From Helicobacter pylori (GTDB lineage Bacteria > Campylobacterota > Campylobacteria > Campylobacterales > Helicobacteraceae), in NCBI RefSeq assembly GCF_009689985.1, contig NZ_QBAW01000003.1:62001-126000 (forward strand): 64,000 nucleotides of DNA, in the 5' to 3' direction. Shown one piece after another: positions 18,345 to 27,811 of this stretch (the first letter of the stretch is position 1; every line of letters begins with the position of its first letter). Below the pieces are notes generated by a model. The model was given only the letters and a program-made list of their open reading frames with translations, made no database searches and was not told the origin of the DNA. The position numbers and the translations under genes were made by a program.

Positions 18345-18997
18345 AAATGGGTTTAAAATGCGCTAAAACTTACCAAAAAGCCCAACAAATCAAAGAATTG
18401 CTTTTAAAACATTACCCCAACCAAACCACCGAATTGCACCATAAAAACCCCTATGAATTGTTGGTGGCTACCATTTTAAGCGCTCAATGCACGGACGCTA
18501 GAGTGAATAAAATAACGCCCAAGTTATTTGAAAAATACCCAAGCGTGAGTGATTTAGCCCTCGCTTCTTTAGAAGAAGTTAAAGGAATCATCAAATCCGT
18601 TTCGTATTTCAACAATAAAAGCAAGCATTTAATCAGTATGGCGCAAAAAGTGGTTAGGGATTTTAAGGGCGTTATCCCCTCTACGCAAAAAGAATTGATG
18701 AGTCTAGATGGCGTGGGGCAAAAAACCGCTAATGTGGTGCTTTCAGTGTGCTTTGATGCAAATTACATAGCCGTAGATACCCATGTGTTCCGCACGACGC
18801 ACCGATTAGGCTTAAGCGACGCTAACACGCCCATTAAAACCGAAGAAGAACTCAGCGATCTTTTTAAAGACAACCTATCCAAACTCCACCATGCCTTAAT
18901 CTTGTTTGGCCGCTACACCTGCAAGGCTAAAAACCCCTTATGCGGCGCGTGTTTTTTAAAAGAATTTTGCGTTTCTAAGGCTAGCTTTAAAGCGTAG
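18341..18997 (+). CDS. nth: Endonuclease III
   Basis: 218 residues. The helix-hairpin-helix GVGQKTA carries the catalytic lysine K128 and D146 is the catalytic aspartate (AVDTHV). A C-terminal [4Fe-4S] cluster is formed by C194, C201, C204 and C210 (spacing 6-2-5). It removes oxidised pyrimidines from DNA and nicks the abasic site. The GTG start overlaps the FeoA-domain gene; an ATG two codons later is equally possible. Confidence 0.95.
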   Translation: MKMGLKCAKTYQKAQQIKELLLKHYPNQTTELHHKNPYELLVATILSAQCTDARVNKITPKLFEKYPSVSDLALASLEEVKGIIKSVSYFNNKSKHLISMAQKVVRDFKGVIPSTQKELMSLDGVGQKTANVVLSVCFDANYIAVDTHVFRTTHRLGLSDANTPIKTEEELSDLFKDNLSKLHHALILFGRYTCKAKNPLCGACFLKEFCVSKASFKA

Positions 18998-19038
18998 TGG
19001 CTTTATTTGTTATAAAATTTATAGTAAAATTAAGATTT

Positions 19039-19044
19039 TATAAT
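19039..19044 (+). promoter_or_regulatory. -10 box upstream of fliN
   Basis: TATAAT 35 bases before the fliN ATG, in the 81-base gap after nth. A GTAGGG ribosome site follows. Confidence 0.55.
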
Positions 19045-19078
19045 CAAAGTTAAATCATTCTTGAAAGAGTAGGGTTTT

Positions 19079-19450
19079 ATGTCAGAAACAGAATCTAATA
19101 AGTTAAAAATAGCCGAAAAAGAGAAAGAAAAAGCTAACAAGGAAAGAGAGCTAGAGCTTTCCACTTATTTAGAAGAACTCATTTGCGATTATAAAAACCT
19201 TTTAGACATGGAGATTGTTTTTAGTGCAGAACTTGGCTCTACGCAAATCCCTTTATTGCAAATTTTGCGTTTTGAAAAAGGCTCTGTGATTGATTTGCAA
19301 AAACCCGCCGGAGAGAGCGTGGATACTTTTGTGAACGGGCGGGTTATTGGTAAGGGTGAGGTGATGGTTTTTGAAAGGAATTTAGCCATTCGTTTGAATG
19401 AAATCCTTGATTCTAACGCCATTGTGTATTATCTCGCTAAAAATTCATGA
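19079..19450 (+). CDS. fliN: Flagellar motor switch protein FliN
   Basis: 123 residues: a charged, lysine/glutamate-rich N-terminal helix (1-35), then the SpoA (surface presentation of antigens) domain with FSAELGSTQIPL, VIDLQKPAGESVDTFVNGR and GEVMVFERNLAIRL. FliN forms the lower C-ring that binds CheY-P and the export ATPase complex. The stop overlaps the start of the FliO-like gene by four bases. Confidence 0.94.
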   Translation: MSETESNKLKIAEKEKEKANKERELELSTYLEELICDYKNLLDMEIVFSAELGSTQIPLLQILRFEKGSVIDLQKPAGESVDTFVNGRVIGKGEVMVFERNLAIRLNEILDSNAIVYYLAKNS

Positions 19451-20328
19451 GATTGTTATTCTTGTTATTGAGCGCTACTTTTATGTTACTGGCTGAAGAA
19501 GAAATACCTTTAAATGATGACGCCCCCATTAAATTAGTGCATTGGCAAAATGCATTAAAAGAAGTCCAACCTGATTCAAACGCTTCAGCAACACCACCCA
19601 TAAAAGCCGTGCAAACCACGCTCACTTTTGAAACGCCGTTTAACAAAACGCCTAAAATCATGGAAGTTGAAGGGCAAAAGGTGATCGTTTTAAAAAACGC
19701 TAAATTGGATTCTAAAAAAACCATGGATTTTAAAGAAGCCTCTTTGAATGCTTTAGAAATGTTTTCCTACCAAAATGACATCTATCTCTTGTCTAAAAAA
19801 GCTAAAGTGGAATTAGAAATCCAAGCTTCAAACAGCAAGGATAAAAAACGGATCCGCTTTCTTTTTTTGCCTAAAGGGTTTCATTTAGCCCCAACGCCTA
19901 GCCATGAAGAAAAACCTCAGCATGCCAATCTCGCAAGCCAAGATGAAAAAGAGCGAGCCAAAAGTCCCTTAAACACTCTAGAGTTAAAACCCCCACTGGA
20001 TTTAAGCCATGCTTATAAGGCGCTAGCAGTTATTGCTGCCTTACTTCTAATATTGTATATAATCAAAAAAAAAATTGTTCCTGCACAAGGGTCTTTTTCT
20101 GCAAAAGATTTTAAGTTAGAAATTAGCGTTTTGGGTCGTGTTGATGCGAACCATAAAATCATTTCCATAGAAACTAATAAGGAGCGTTACTTGGTCTTAC
20201 TAAGCGATAAATACGGCCTGCTTTTAGACAAAATAAGCCCAAAAACATCTAAGGAAGAACTGATTAAAGAAGCTGAAAATAATATAAAGAATTCAAAATT
20301 AGGAAATTTATATGCCGGAAAATTCTAA
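19447..20328 (+). CDS. fliO: FliO-like flagellar export protein
   Basis: 293 residues: a cleavable signal peptide (1-15), a periplasmic region (about 16-185), a membrane segment (about 190-207) followed by KKK, and a cytoplasmic domain with GRVDANHKIISIETNKERYLVL resembling the FliO C-terminus. FliO stabilises FliP in the flagellar export gate. The long periplasmic part is larger than in enteric FliO but occurs in Helicobacter. Coupling to fliN supports the call. An A10 run (20065-20074) codes the KKK. Confidence 0.75.
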   Translation: MRLLFLLLSATFMLLAEEEIPLNDDAPIKLVHWQNALKEVQPDSNASATPPIKAVQTTLTFETPFNKTPKIMEVEGQKVIVLKNAKLDSKKTMDFKEASLNALEMFSYQNDIYLLSKKAKVELEIQASNSKDKKRIRFLFLPKGFHLAPTPSHEEKPQHANLASQDEKERAKSPLNTLELKPPLDLSHAYKALAVIAALLLILYIIKKKIVPAQGSFSAKDFKLEISVLGRVDANHKIISIETNKERYLVLLSDKYGLLLDKISPKTSKEELIKEAENNIKNSKLGNLYAGKF

Positions 20329-21265
20329 ACTACAACCTGCTAAGTTAGGGAAAAATTTTGACCCTGTGGATCATTCTAACAGGAATTTTTTCTTTTCTCT
20401 CATTCTGTCTGTATTGTTACATTGGTTGATTTATTTTTTATTTGAACACAGAGAAGATTTTTTTCCTTCAAAACCCAAGCTCGTTAAATTAAATCCTGAA
20501 AATTTATTGGTTTTAAAAAGAGGCCATTCACAAGATCCCAGTAAAAACAACCCAGGTGCTCCTAAACCCACGCTAGCTGGCCCTCAAAAACCCCCAACAC
20601 CCCCAACACCCCCCACTCCGCCAACCCCACCAAAACCTATAGAAAAGCCAAAGCCTGAGCCTAAACCAAAGCCCAAACCAGAACCCAAAAAGCCCAACCA
20701 CAAACATAAGGCTCTTAAAAAAGTGGAAAAAGTGGAAGAGAAAAAAGTAGTAGAGGAGAAAAAAGAAGAGAAAAAAGTGGTAGAACAAAAAGTAGAGCAG
20801 AAAAAAATAGAAGAGAAAAAACCTGTCAAAAAAGAATTTGACCCTAACCAGCTTTCTTTCTTGCCTAAAGAAGTTGCGCCACCCAGAAAAGAAAATAATA
20901 AAGGCTTGGATAACCAAACCAGAAGGGATATTGATGAATTGTATGGCGAAGAATTTGGTGATTTAGGCACAGCCGAAAAAGATTTCATCAGGAATAATTT
21001 AAGGGATATTGGGCGCATCACGCAAAAATATTTAGAATACCCTCAAGTGGCGGCTTATTTAGGGCAGGACGGGACGAATGCGGTAGAGTTTTACTTGCAC
21101 CCTAACGGCGATATTACCGATCTTAAAATCATCATTGGCTCTGAATACAAAATGCTTGATGACAACACTTTAAAAACCATTCAGATCGCTTATAAGGATT
21201 ACCCACGCCCCAAAACTAAAACCCTCATTCGCATTAGAGTGCGTTATTACTTAGGGGGCAATTAA
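20312..21265 (+). CDS. TonB-like energy transducer
   Basis: 317 residues: an N-terminal membrane anchor (26-44), a proline-rich spacer with PPT repeats and KPKPEP repeats (about 88-130), a charged EKK/VEE repeat stretch (about 135-175), and a C-terminal TonB-type domain (about 220-317, ending YPRPKTKTLIRIRVRYYLGGN). The length of the spacer fits crossing the periplasm to outer-membrane receptors. No exbB/exbD genes are adjacent. It overlaps the FliO-like gene by 17 bases. Confidence 0.82.
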   Translation: MPENSKLQPAKLGKNFDPVDHSNRNFFFSLILSVLLHWLIYFLFEHREDFFPSKPKLVKLNPENLLVLKRGHSQDPSKNNPGAPKPTLAGPQKPPTPPTPPTPPTPPKPIEKPKPEPKPKPKPEPKKPNHKHKALKKVEKVEEKKVVEEKKEEKKVVEQKVEQKKIEEKKPVKKEFDPNQLSFLPKEVAPPRKENNKGLDNQTRRDIDELYGEEFGDLGTAEKDFIRNNLRDIGRITQKYLEYPQVAAYLGQDGTNAVEFYLHPNGDITDLKIIIGSEYKMLDDNTLKTIQIAYKDYPRPKTKTLIRIRVRYYLGGN

Positions 21266-21268
21266 AAA

Positions 21269-22288
21269 ATGGAAATCGCACTTTTTGATCCCATAGACGC
21301 CCACTTGCATGTGCGAGAAAACGCGCTTTTAAAAGTGGTGTTAGGATATTCTAGTGAGCCTTTTAGCGCTGCGGTGATCATGCCTAACCTTAGTAAGCCC
21401 TTGATTGACACTCCAACCACCCTTGAATACGAAGAAGAAATTTTAAACCATTCTTCAAACTTCAAGCCTTTAATGAGTTTGTATTTTAATGATGGCTTGA
21501 CTTTAATAGAATTGCAACGCGCTCAAGAAAAAGGCATCAGATTTTTAAAGCTCTACCCCAAAGGCATGACCACAAACGCGCAAAACGGCACTTCGGATTT
21601 GTTGGGTGAAAAAACTTTAGAGATTTTAGAAAACGCCCAAAAATTAGGCTTTATTTTATGCATCCATGCAGAACAAGCCGGGTTTTGTTTGGATAAGGAA
21701 TTTTTATGCCATAGCGTTTTAGAAACTTTCGCGCTTTCATTCCCTAAACTCAAAATCATTATAGAGCATTTGAGCGATTGGCGCAGTATCGCTTTAATTG
21801 AAAAGCATGACAACCTCTATGCGACTTTAACCTTACACCATATCAGCATGACTTTAGATGATTTGTTAGGGGGGAGCTTGAACCCGCATTGTTTTTGCAA
21901 ACCTTTAATCAAAACCAAAAAAGACCAAGAAAGGCTTTTATCCCTTGCTTTAAAAGCCCACCCTAAAATCTCTTTTGGATCTGATAGTGCCCCGCATTTT
22001 ATCTCTAAAAAGCATAGTGCTAACATCCCGGCAGGCATCTTTTCTGCTCCTATTTTGTTGCCTGCGTTGTGCGAACTTTTTGAAAAACACAACGCTTTAG
22101 AAAACTTGCAAGCCTTTATCAGCGATAACGCTAAAAAAATCTACGCGCTAGACAATTTGCCTAATAAAAAAGTGCATCTGTCTAAAAAACCCTTTATAGT
22201 CCCTACACACACGCTTTGCTTGAATGAAAAAATTACTATCTTAAGAGGGGGCGAAACGCTATCTTGGAATCTTCAAGAAATCGCCTAA
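21269..22288 (+). CDS. pyrC: Dihydroorotase
   Basis: 339 residues of the PyrC type: H12 and H14 of DAHLHVRE bind zinc, KLYPKG provides the carbamylated lysine, IHAE and IEHLSD further ligands, and FGSDSAPH the catalytic aspartate. Converts carbamoyl-aspartate to dihydroorotate in pyrimidine synthesis. Only 3 bases separate it from the TonB-like gene, and it overlaps the next gene by 25 bases. Confidence 0.94.
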   Translation: MEIALFDPIDAHLHVRENALLKVVLGYSSEPFSAAVIMPNLSKPLIDTPTTLEYEEEILNHSSNFKPLMSLYFNDGLTLIELQRAQEKGIRFLKLYPKGMTTNAQNGTSDLLGEKTLEILENAQKLGFILCIHAEQAGFCLDKEFLCHSVLETFALSFPKLKIIIEHLSDWRSIALIEKHDNLYATLTLHHISMTLDDLLGGSLNPHCFCKPLIKTKKDQERLLSLALKAHPKISFGSDSAPHFISKKHSANIPAGIFSAPILLPALCELFEKHNALENLQAFISDNAKKIYALDNLPNKKVHLSKKPFIVPTHTLCLNEKITILRGGETLSWNLQEIA

Positions 22289-23382
22289 AAAACACCGCCT
22301 TTTTCGTGGGGCTTTTTATCGTTTTATTTTTAATTATAATGAAGCACCAAACCCCCCCCTATGCTTTCACGCACAATCAAACCCTTGTTACTCAAAACCC
22401 CCCCTATTTCACACAGCTCACTATCCCTAAACCAAATGACGCTTTAAGCGTGCATGCGAGCTCTTTAATCAGCTTGCCTAACGATAATCTTTTGAGCGCT
22501 TATTTTAGCGGCACTAAAGAAGGGGCAAGGGATGTGAAAATCAGCGCGAATCTTTTTGATGGCAAGACTAATCGCTGGAGCGAAGCCTTCATTATTTTAA
22601 CCAAAGAAGAACTTTCCAAAAACGCGCATGAATACATCAAAAAACTGGGTAACCCCTTGCTTTTTTTGCATGATAATAAAATCTTGTTGTTTGTGGTAGG
22701 GGTGAGCATGGGCGGGTGGGCCACTTCTAAAATCTATCAACTTGAAAGCACTTTAGAGCCGATTCATTTTAAGTTTGTGCGAAAACTCTCTTTAAGCCCT
22801 TTTTTAAACTTAAGCCATTTGATAAAAAATAAACCCTTAAACACCACTGATGGCGGGTTTATGCTACCGCTCTATCACGAATTAGCCACCCAATACCCCT
22901 TGTTGTTGAAATTTGACAAACAAAATAACCCAAGAGAGCTTTTAAGGCCTAATACCCTAAACCACCAGCTCCAGCCAAGCCTAACCCCCTTTAAAGACTG
23001 CGCTGTCATGGCGTTTAGAAACCATTCTTTTAAAGATAATCTCATGCTAGAAACCTGTAAAACCCCCACCGCTTGGCAAAAACCCATGCTCACGAATTTG
23101 AAAAACTTGAATGACGCTTTGAATTTGATCAATTTAAACGAAGAATTGTATCTGATCCACAACCCTAGCGATTTATCACTGCGTCGTAAAGAACTCTGGC
23201 TTTCTAAATTAGAAACCTCCAACTCGTTTAAAACCTTAAAAGTTTTAGACAAAGCCAATGAAGTGAGTTACCCAAGCTATAGTCTTAATCCTCATTTTAT
23301 AGATATTGTCTATACCTATAACCGCTCTCATATCAAACACATCCGTTTCAATATGGCTTATTTAAATTCCCTTCTCAAGTAA
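22264..23382 (+). CDS. Kdo hydrolase subunit, sialidase-like (HP0580-type)
   Basis: 372 residues: TTG start, one N-terminal membrane anchor (about 12-28), then a BNR/sialidase-like propeller domain ([35 protein letters not shown]). In H. pylori HP0580 together with HP0579 is the two-protein Kdo hydrolase that removes the outer Kdo sugar from lipopolysaccharide. Two C runs, C8 (22352-22359) and C7 (22398-22404), lie in the first 50 codons. The start overlaps pyrC by 25 bases; a later ATG at 22340 would delete the anchor and is less likely. Confidence 0.82.
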   Translation: MESSRNRLKNTAFFVGLFIVLFLIIMKHQTPPYAFTHNQTLVTQNPPYFTQLTIPKPNDALSVHASSLISLPNDNLLSAYFSGTKEGARDVKISANLFDGKTNRWSEAFIILTKEELSKNAHEYIKKLGNPLLFLHDNKILLFVVGVSMGGWATSKIYQLESTLEPIHFKFVRKLSLSPFLNLSHLIKNKPLNTTDGGFMLPLYHELATQYPLLLKFDKQNNPRELLRPNTLNHQLQPSLTPFKDCAVMAFRNHSFKDNLMLETCKTPTAWQKPMLTNLKNLNDALNLINLNEELYLIHNPSDLSLRRKELWLSKLETSNSFKTLKVLDKANEVSYPSYSLNPHFIDIVYTYNRSHIKHIRFNMAYLNSLLK

Positions 23383-23388
23383 TCAGTC

Positions 23389-23940
23389 ATGCTTATATAT
23401 TCTTCTTACACGCTGAGTTTTGTATGGGTTTTTTTAATTTTCTTTTTTTTCAAAAATAAGCCATTGGGTTTGAGATTTTCACTCTCTTTTTTAAGCGTGA
23501 TTTTAAGCAATATCGCTTTTAAAGGCTCTCTATCGCTCAATGCATTTTTAAGCAGTTTTACAGCCCCCTTAAGCCCCTTTAGCTGTCTTTTAATCCTTGC
23601 TTATGTGATCTTTTCTTGTCATATACTCAAAAAACCCCCTTTAGAAACCTTGCAATCTTATAGCGTCATGCTGTTTTTCAATCTGTTGCTTTTGACAGAT
23701 ATTTTAGGGTTTTTGCCTTTTTCAATCTATCATCATTTCATGGCTTCTCTTATTTTTAGCGTGCTTTTTTGCAGCAGTTTGTTTTTGAGCAGCCCCTTAT
23801 TGGGTGTGATCGCTTTAGTGGCTTTATCCAGTTCGCTTTTGATGCGTTCTAATTTTCAAATCTTGGATTCTTTATTGGATTTCCCTTTGCTTCTTTTTGT
23901 CTTTTTTAAGACTTTATATCTTGTTCAAAAAAGGTTATAG
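23389..23940 (+). CDS. Kdo hydrolase membrane subunit (HP0579-type)
   Basis: A 183-residue protein that is almost entirely hydrophobic, with about six membrane segments and no soluble domain. Its place directly after the sialidase-like gene (6-base gap) matches the known H. pylori pair HP0580/HP0579, in which both are needed to trim the outer Kdo from lipid A-core. I recognise it from context rather than from motifs. Confidence 0.72.
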   Translation: MLIYSSYTLSFVWVFLIFFFFKNKPLGLRFSLSFLSVILSNIAFKGSLSLNAFLSSFTAPLSPFSCLLILAYVIFSCHILKKPPLETLQSYSVMLFFNLLLLTDILGFLPFSIYHHFMASLIFSVLFCSSLFLSSPLLGVIALVALSSSLLMRSNFQILDSLLDFPLLLFVFFKTLYLVQKRL

Positions 23941-23948
23941 TAACGCTT

Positions 23949-25979
23949 ATGAAATCCTTATCTAATGCCCTTTTTTCGCTCTTTTTAAAAGGTTTTTATT
24001 TCACCTTTTTTATGAGCTTGTTGTTTGTTTTTAATCGTATCGGCTTTATCATTTATACAGGCTATTATAAGCATGCTTTAAAAAACCCTATTTTTGATGA
24101 AATCATCAAAACCCTATTCAATGGAGCCAGATACGATAATCGTGTAGTCTCAAGCTTAGCGATTCTTTTTATCCTCATCGGATTATTGGGGTTATTGGCC
24201 CCTAAACACCAAACCAGAATGCTTAATGTTGTGGCGTGTTTTTCTATCGTTATTATCCTGTTTTTAAATATTGCTAACATTGTTTATTATGGCATTTATG
24301 GGAATGTGTTTGATGAAAATTTATTGGAATTTCTGCATGAAGACACGCTCACGATTTTAAAAATGAGTGGGGAATACCCTATTTTTTCTAGTTTTTCACT
24401 CTTTATAATCCTTAGCGTTTTAATTTCTTTTATCTATTTCAAACTCCAAAACGCCCTTTTTAAGCCCACAAATGTTTATCAAACCACCAAACCCCTTAAA
24501 ACTTTCATTTTATTTGCGCTTTTTTCACTCACGCAAATGTTTTACATTAACGCGCAATTGAGCTTTGTTGGCGCATCTTTAGATCTCAGCATAGAGCCAG
24601 CCAAAGATCCTTTTTTAATGAAAATCACCCCCGGTGCGTTTCGTAACCTTTATCTTTTAGCACGCAATTACAGACAAAGCCATAATCTTAAATTCAGCGA
24701 TTTTGCTAAAGAAACGCCTTTAGAAGTGGCGAAAAATTATTTCAATCTTAAAGAAAACCCCTCAAACAACCTCTATGAGTTGCTAACTCAGACAAGCCGC
24801 AACAATTCCAATCAAACCATTCAACATGTTTTTTATATCGTTTCAGAGTCTTTGAGTTCATGGCATTTTGATCCAAAATTTGACGCTATAGGACTAACGA
24901 GCGCTTTACAAAATTTGGTTAAAAAAGAGCATGCCTACATGCTTTCTGCTTTTATTGAAAGCGCCCCACGGACCGTTAAAAGCCTAGATGTCCAAATCAC
25001 AGGCTTACCCTATATCAATGATAATAATTTAGTTAATTCAGGAGTGATCCTTAAAAGCTTTCCTATGGCGATTGGCAATATCATGAAAACTCTGGGTTAT
25101 AAAAACAACTTTTATTATGGGGGTAGCGGGATTTGGAACAAACTAACTAGTTTCACCAAAAAACAAGGTTTTCACGCCCTTTATTTCAATAACCACCTCT
25201 TAGAATTTGCCAAAAACAAGCCCTACCCTAAGCCCATAGAGAGCAACTGGGGAGTGCATGATAATATTTTATTTGACTATATTTTAGAAAACACTAACCC
25301 TAATGAAAAAACTTTCAGCATGGTCATGACTTTAAGCAATCATGCGATCAAAAATGTGAATCTCAAAGCCTTTGGCGTGCCTTTAGAAAAAATCCAAAAA
25401 TTTGTGGAAAACACCCCCAAAGCAGAAAATATACCGGACGCTAATTCTTTAGGGCATATTTACTGGTATGACAAAGTGGTAGTCAATTTCATCCAAAAAG
25501 CCAGCCAAAAATTCCCTAACTCGCTTTTTATCATCACAGGGGATCATTTTGACAGGAGCTATGAATACGCTAAAAACGATTTATATACGATTAAATCCGT
25601 GCCGCTTATTTTGTTCGCCCCTACTTTAAAGCCTGAAAAAATCAGTCAAGTCGGATCGCATTTAGACATCGCCCCTACGATTGTTGAACTGGTCGCTCCT
25701 AAAGGTTTTCAATTTGTGAGTTTTGGAAAACCTTTATTTTCTAACAATACAACAAACTCTCCAAGCCACCCCAATTACGCGCTAGGTTATGAAGCGATCG
25801 CTACCAAAGATTATTTTTATAATCCGAGTTTGGGGTTAAGGTATTTGAATGAAAACCACAAGGAACAAAAGGATAAACAAAACGACAAAACAAAAGCTTC
25901 TCATTTTTACCAGCAATTAGAATCCTTAAAAGCCCTTAGTTATTACTTGCTCTATCATGGGGCTAACCTTAAAGATTGA
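23949..25979 (+). CDS. Sulfatase-fold membrane transferase (LtaS/EptA-like)
   Basis: 676 residues: about five N-terminal membrane segments (to about 190), then an alkaline-phosphatase/sulfatase-fold domain. The segment IVSESLSSW holds a metal-binding glutamate, SAPRTVKS the probable threonine nucleophile, and ITGDHFDRS metal ligands. Relatives transfer phosphoethanolamine or phosphoglycerol to surface glycans. The substrate is unknown; being 8 bases from the Kdo hydrolase genes suggests a lipopolysaccharide or membrane glycan role. H. pylori's known EptA is encoded elsewhere. Confidence 0.78.
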   Translation: MKSLSNALFSLFLKGFYFTFFMSLLFVFNRIGFIIYTGYYKHALKNPIFDEIIKTLFNGARYDNRVVSSLAILFILIGLLGLLAPKHQTRMLNVVACFSIVIILFLNIANIVYYGIYGNVFDENLLEFLHEDTLTILKMSGEYPIFSSFSLFIILSVLISFIYFKLQNALFKPTNVYQTTKPLKTFILFALFSLTQMFYINAQLSFVGASLDLSIEPAKDPFLMKITPGAFRNLYLLARNYRQSHNLKFSDFAKETPLEVAKNYFNLKENPSNNLYELLTQTSRNNSNQTIQHVFYIVSESLSSWHFDPKFDAIGLTSALQNLVKKEHAYMLSAFIESAPRTVKSLDVQITGLPYINDNNLVNSGVILKSFPMAIGNIMKTLGYKNNFYYGGSGIWNKLTSFTKKQGFHALYFNNHLLEFAKNKPYPKPIESNWGVHDNILFDYILENTNPNEKTFSMVMTLSNHAIKNVNLKAFGVPLEKIQKFVENTPKAENIPDANSLGHIYWYDKVVVNFIQKASQKFPNSLFIITGDHFDRSYEYAKNDLYTIKSVPLILFAPTLKPEKISQVGSHLDIAPTIVELVAPKGFQFVSFGKPLFSNNTTNSPSHPNYALGYEAIATKDYFYNPSLGLRYLNENHKEQKDKQNDKTKASHFYQQLESLKALSYYLLYHGANLKD

Positions 25980-26019
25980 CAAACTGAGTTTTTAATTCCA
26001 TTAAACGCATGATTTTTGC

Positions 26020-26025
26020 TACAAT
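26020..26025 (+). promoter_or_regulatory. -10 box for folD-lepB operon
   Basis: TACAAT with TG at the extended -10 position. Transcription would begin near 26033, leaving a leader with AAGGAC before the ATG at 26059 and almost none for the ATG at 26038, so it decides the folD start. Confidence 0.55.
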
Positions 26026-26058
26026 AATAGGATTTTAATGGATAAAGGACAAATAAGC

Positions 26059-26931
26059 ATGCCAAATAGAGGCGTTGTTTTATTAGACGGGCAAGCGCTA
26101 GCTTATGATATAGAAAAAGATTTGAAAAATAAAATCCAAATAATAACCACGCAAACGCACAAACGCCCCAAACTAGCCGTGATTTTAGTGGGGAAAGATC
26201 CTGCTAGTATCACTTATGTCAATATGAAGATCAAAGCATGCGAAAGGGTGGGCATGGATTTTGACTTAAAAACCCTCCAAGAAAATATCACTGAAGCCAA
26301 ATTGCTGTCCTTGATTAAAGATTACAATACCGATCAAAACATTTCAGGCGTTTTAGTCCAGCTCCCCCTACCCAGACACATTGACACTAAAATGATTTTA
26401 GAAGCCATTGACCCCAGTAAAGATGTGGATGGTTTCCACCCCCTTAATATCGGCAAGCTCTGCACTCAAAAAGAATCGTTTCTGCCAGCTACCCCTATGG
26501 GCGTGATGCGTCTTTTAGAGCATTATCATATTGAAATCAAGGGCAAGGATGTGGCGATTATTGGGGCGAGCAATATCATTGGAAAACCTTTAAGCATGCT
26601 CATGTTAAACGCTGGGGCTAGCGTGAGCGTGTGCCATATTTTGACTAAAGACATTAGCTTTTACACCCAAAACGCTGATATTATCTGCGTGGGCGTGGGT
26701 AAGCCTGATTTGATTAAAGCGAGCATGTTAAAAAAAGGGGCTGTAGTGGTGGATATTGGGATCAATCATTTGAATGATGGGCGTATCGTGGGCGATGTGG
26801 ATTTTAACAACGCGCAAAAAGTTGCCGGTTTTATCACCCCTGTGCCTAAAGGCGTGGGGCCTATGACGATTGTTTCGCTTTTAGAAAACACTCTCATCGC
26901 TTTTGAAAAACAACAAAGGAAGGGATTTTAA
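26059..26931 (+). CDS. folD: Methylenetetrahydrofolate dehydrogenase/cyclohydrolase FolD
   Basis: 290 residues with the FolD signatures [13 protein letters not shown] (catalytic lysine), QLPLP, DVDGFHP, the Rossmann [10 protein letters not shown] and [11 protein letters not shown]. It interconverts methylene-, methenyl- and formyl-tetrahydrofolate for one-carbon supply. I start at MPNRG, with AAGGAC upstream; the upstream ATG at 26038 would add seven residues. The stop overlaps the lepB ATG. Confidence 0.95.
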   Translation: MPNRGVVLLDGQALAYDIEKDLKNKIQIITTQTHKRPKLAVILVGKDPASITYVNMKIKACERVGMDFDLKTLQENITEAKLLSLIKDYNTDQNISGVLVQLPLPRHIDTKMILEAIDPSKDVDGFHPLNIGKLCTQKESFLPATPMGVMRLLEHYHIEIKGKDVAIIGASNIIGKPLSMLMLNAGASVSVCHILTKDISFYTQNADIICVGVGKPDLIKASMLKKGAVVVDIGINHLNDGRIVGDVDFNNAQKVAGFITPVPKGVGPMTIVSLLENTLIAFEKQQRKGF

Positions 26932-27803
26932 TGAAATTTTTACGCTCTGTTTATGCATTTTGCTCCAGTTGGGTAGGGACGATTATTATTGTGCTGTTGG
27001 TTATTTTTTTTATCGCACAAGCCTTTATCATTCCCTCTCGCTCTATGGTAGGCACGCTCTATGAGGGCGATATGCTCTTTGTCAAAAAATTTTCTTACGG
27101 CATACCCATTCCTAAAATCCCATGGATTGAGCTTCCTGTTATGCCTGATTTTAAAAATAATGGGCATTTGATAGAGGGGGATCGCCCTAATCGTGGCGAA
27201 GTGGTGGTGTTTATCCCTCCCCATGAAAAAAAATCTTACTATGTCAAAAGGAATTTTGCCATTGGAGGCGATGAGGTGTTATTCACTAATGAGGGGCTTT
27301 ATTTGCACCCTTTTGAGAGCGACATGGACAAAAATTACATTGCTAAACATTACCCTAACGCCATGACTAAAGAATTTATGGGTAAAATTTTTGTTTTGAA
27401 CCCCTATAAAAGTGATCATCCGGGTGTCCATTACCAAAAAGACAATGAAACCTTCCACTTAATGGAGCAGTTAGCCGCTCAAGGCGCAGAAGCTAATATC
27501 AGCATGCAACTCATTCAAATGGAGGGCGAAAAGGTGTTTTACAAGAAAATCAATAACGATGAATTTTTCATGATCGGCGATAACAGAGATAATTCTAGCG
27601 ACTCGCGCTTTTGGGGGAGTGTGGCTTATAAAAACATCGTGGGTTCGCCATGGTTTGTTTATTTCAGTTTGAGTTTAAAAAATAGCCTGGAAATGGATGC
27701 AGAAAATAACCCCAAAAAACGCTATCTGGTGCGTTGGGAGCGCATGTTTAAAAGCGTTGAAGGCTTAGAAAAAATCATTAAAAAAGAAAAAGCAACGCCT
27801 TAA
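26931..27803 (+). CDS. lepB: Signal peptidase I
   Basis: 290 residues: one membrane segment (17-34), catalytic S38 in PSRSMVGTL, catalytic lysine K106 in YYVKRNF, then GDNRDNSSDSRFWG. It cleaves signal peptides on the periplasmic face of the inner membrane. Translationally coupled to folD. Confidence 0.95.
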   Translation: MKFLRSVYAFCSSWVGTIIIVLLVIFFIAQAFIIPSRSMVGTLYEGDMLFVKKFSYGIPIPKIPWIELPVMPDFKNNGHLIEGDRPNRGEVVVFIPPHEKKSYYVKRNFAIGGDEVLFTNEGLYLHPFESDMDKNYIAKHYPNAMTKEFMGKIFVLNPYKSDHPGVHYQKDNETFHLMEQLAAQGAEANISMQLIQMEGEKVFYKKINNDEFFMIGDNRDNSSDSRFWGSVAYKNIVGSPWFVYFSLSLKNSLEMDAENNPKKRYLVRWERMFKSVEGLEKIIKKEKATP

Positions 27804-27811
27804 GGTTTTTT

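Noticed and set aside
20573..21021. Two long minus-strand open frames opposite the TonB-like gene
   Set aside because: They are shadows of the low-complexity proline and lysine/glutamate repeats on the plus strand; no start signal and a biased F/S/G composition.
26038..26058. Longer folD start
   Set aside because: The promoter position would leave almost no leader, and the ATG at 26059 has the better-placed ribosome site.
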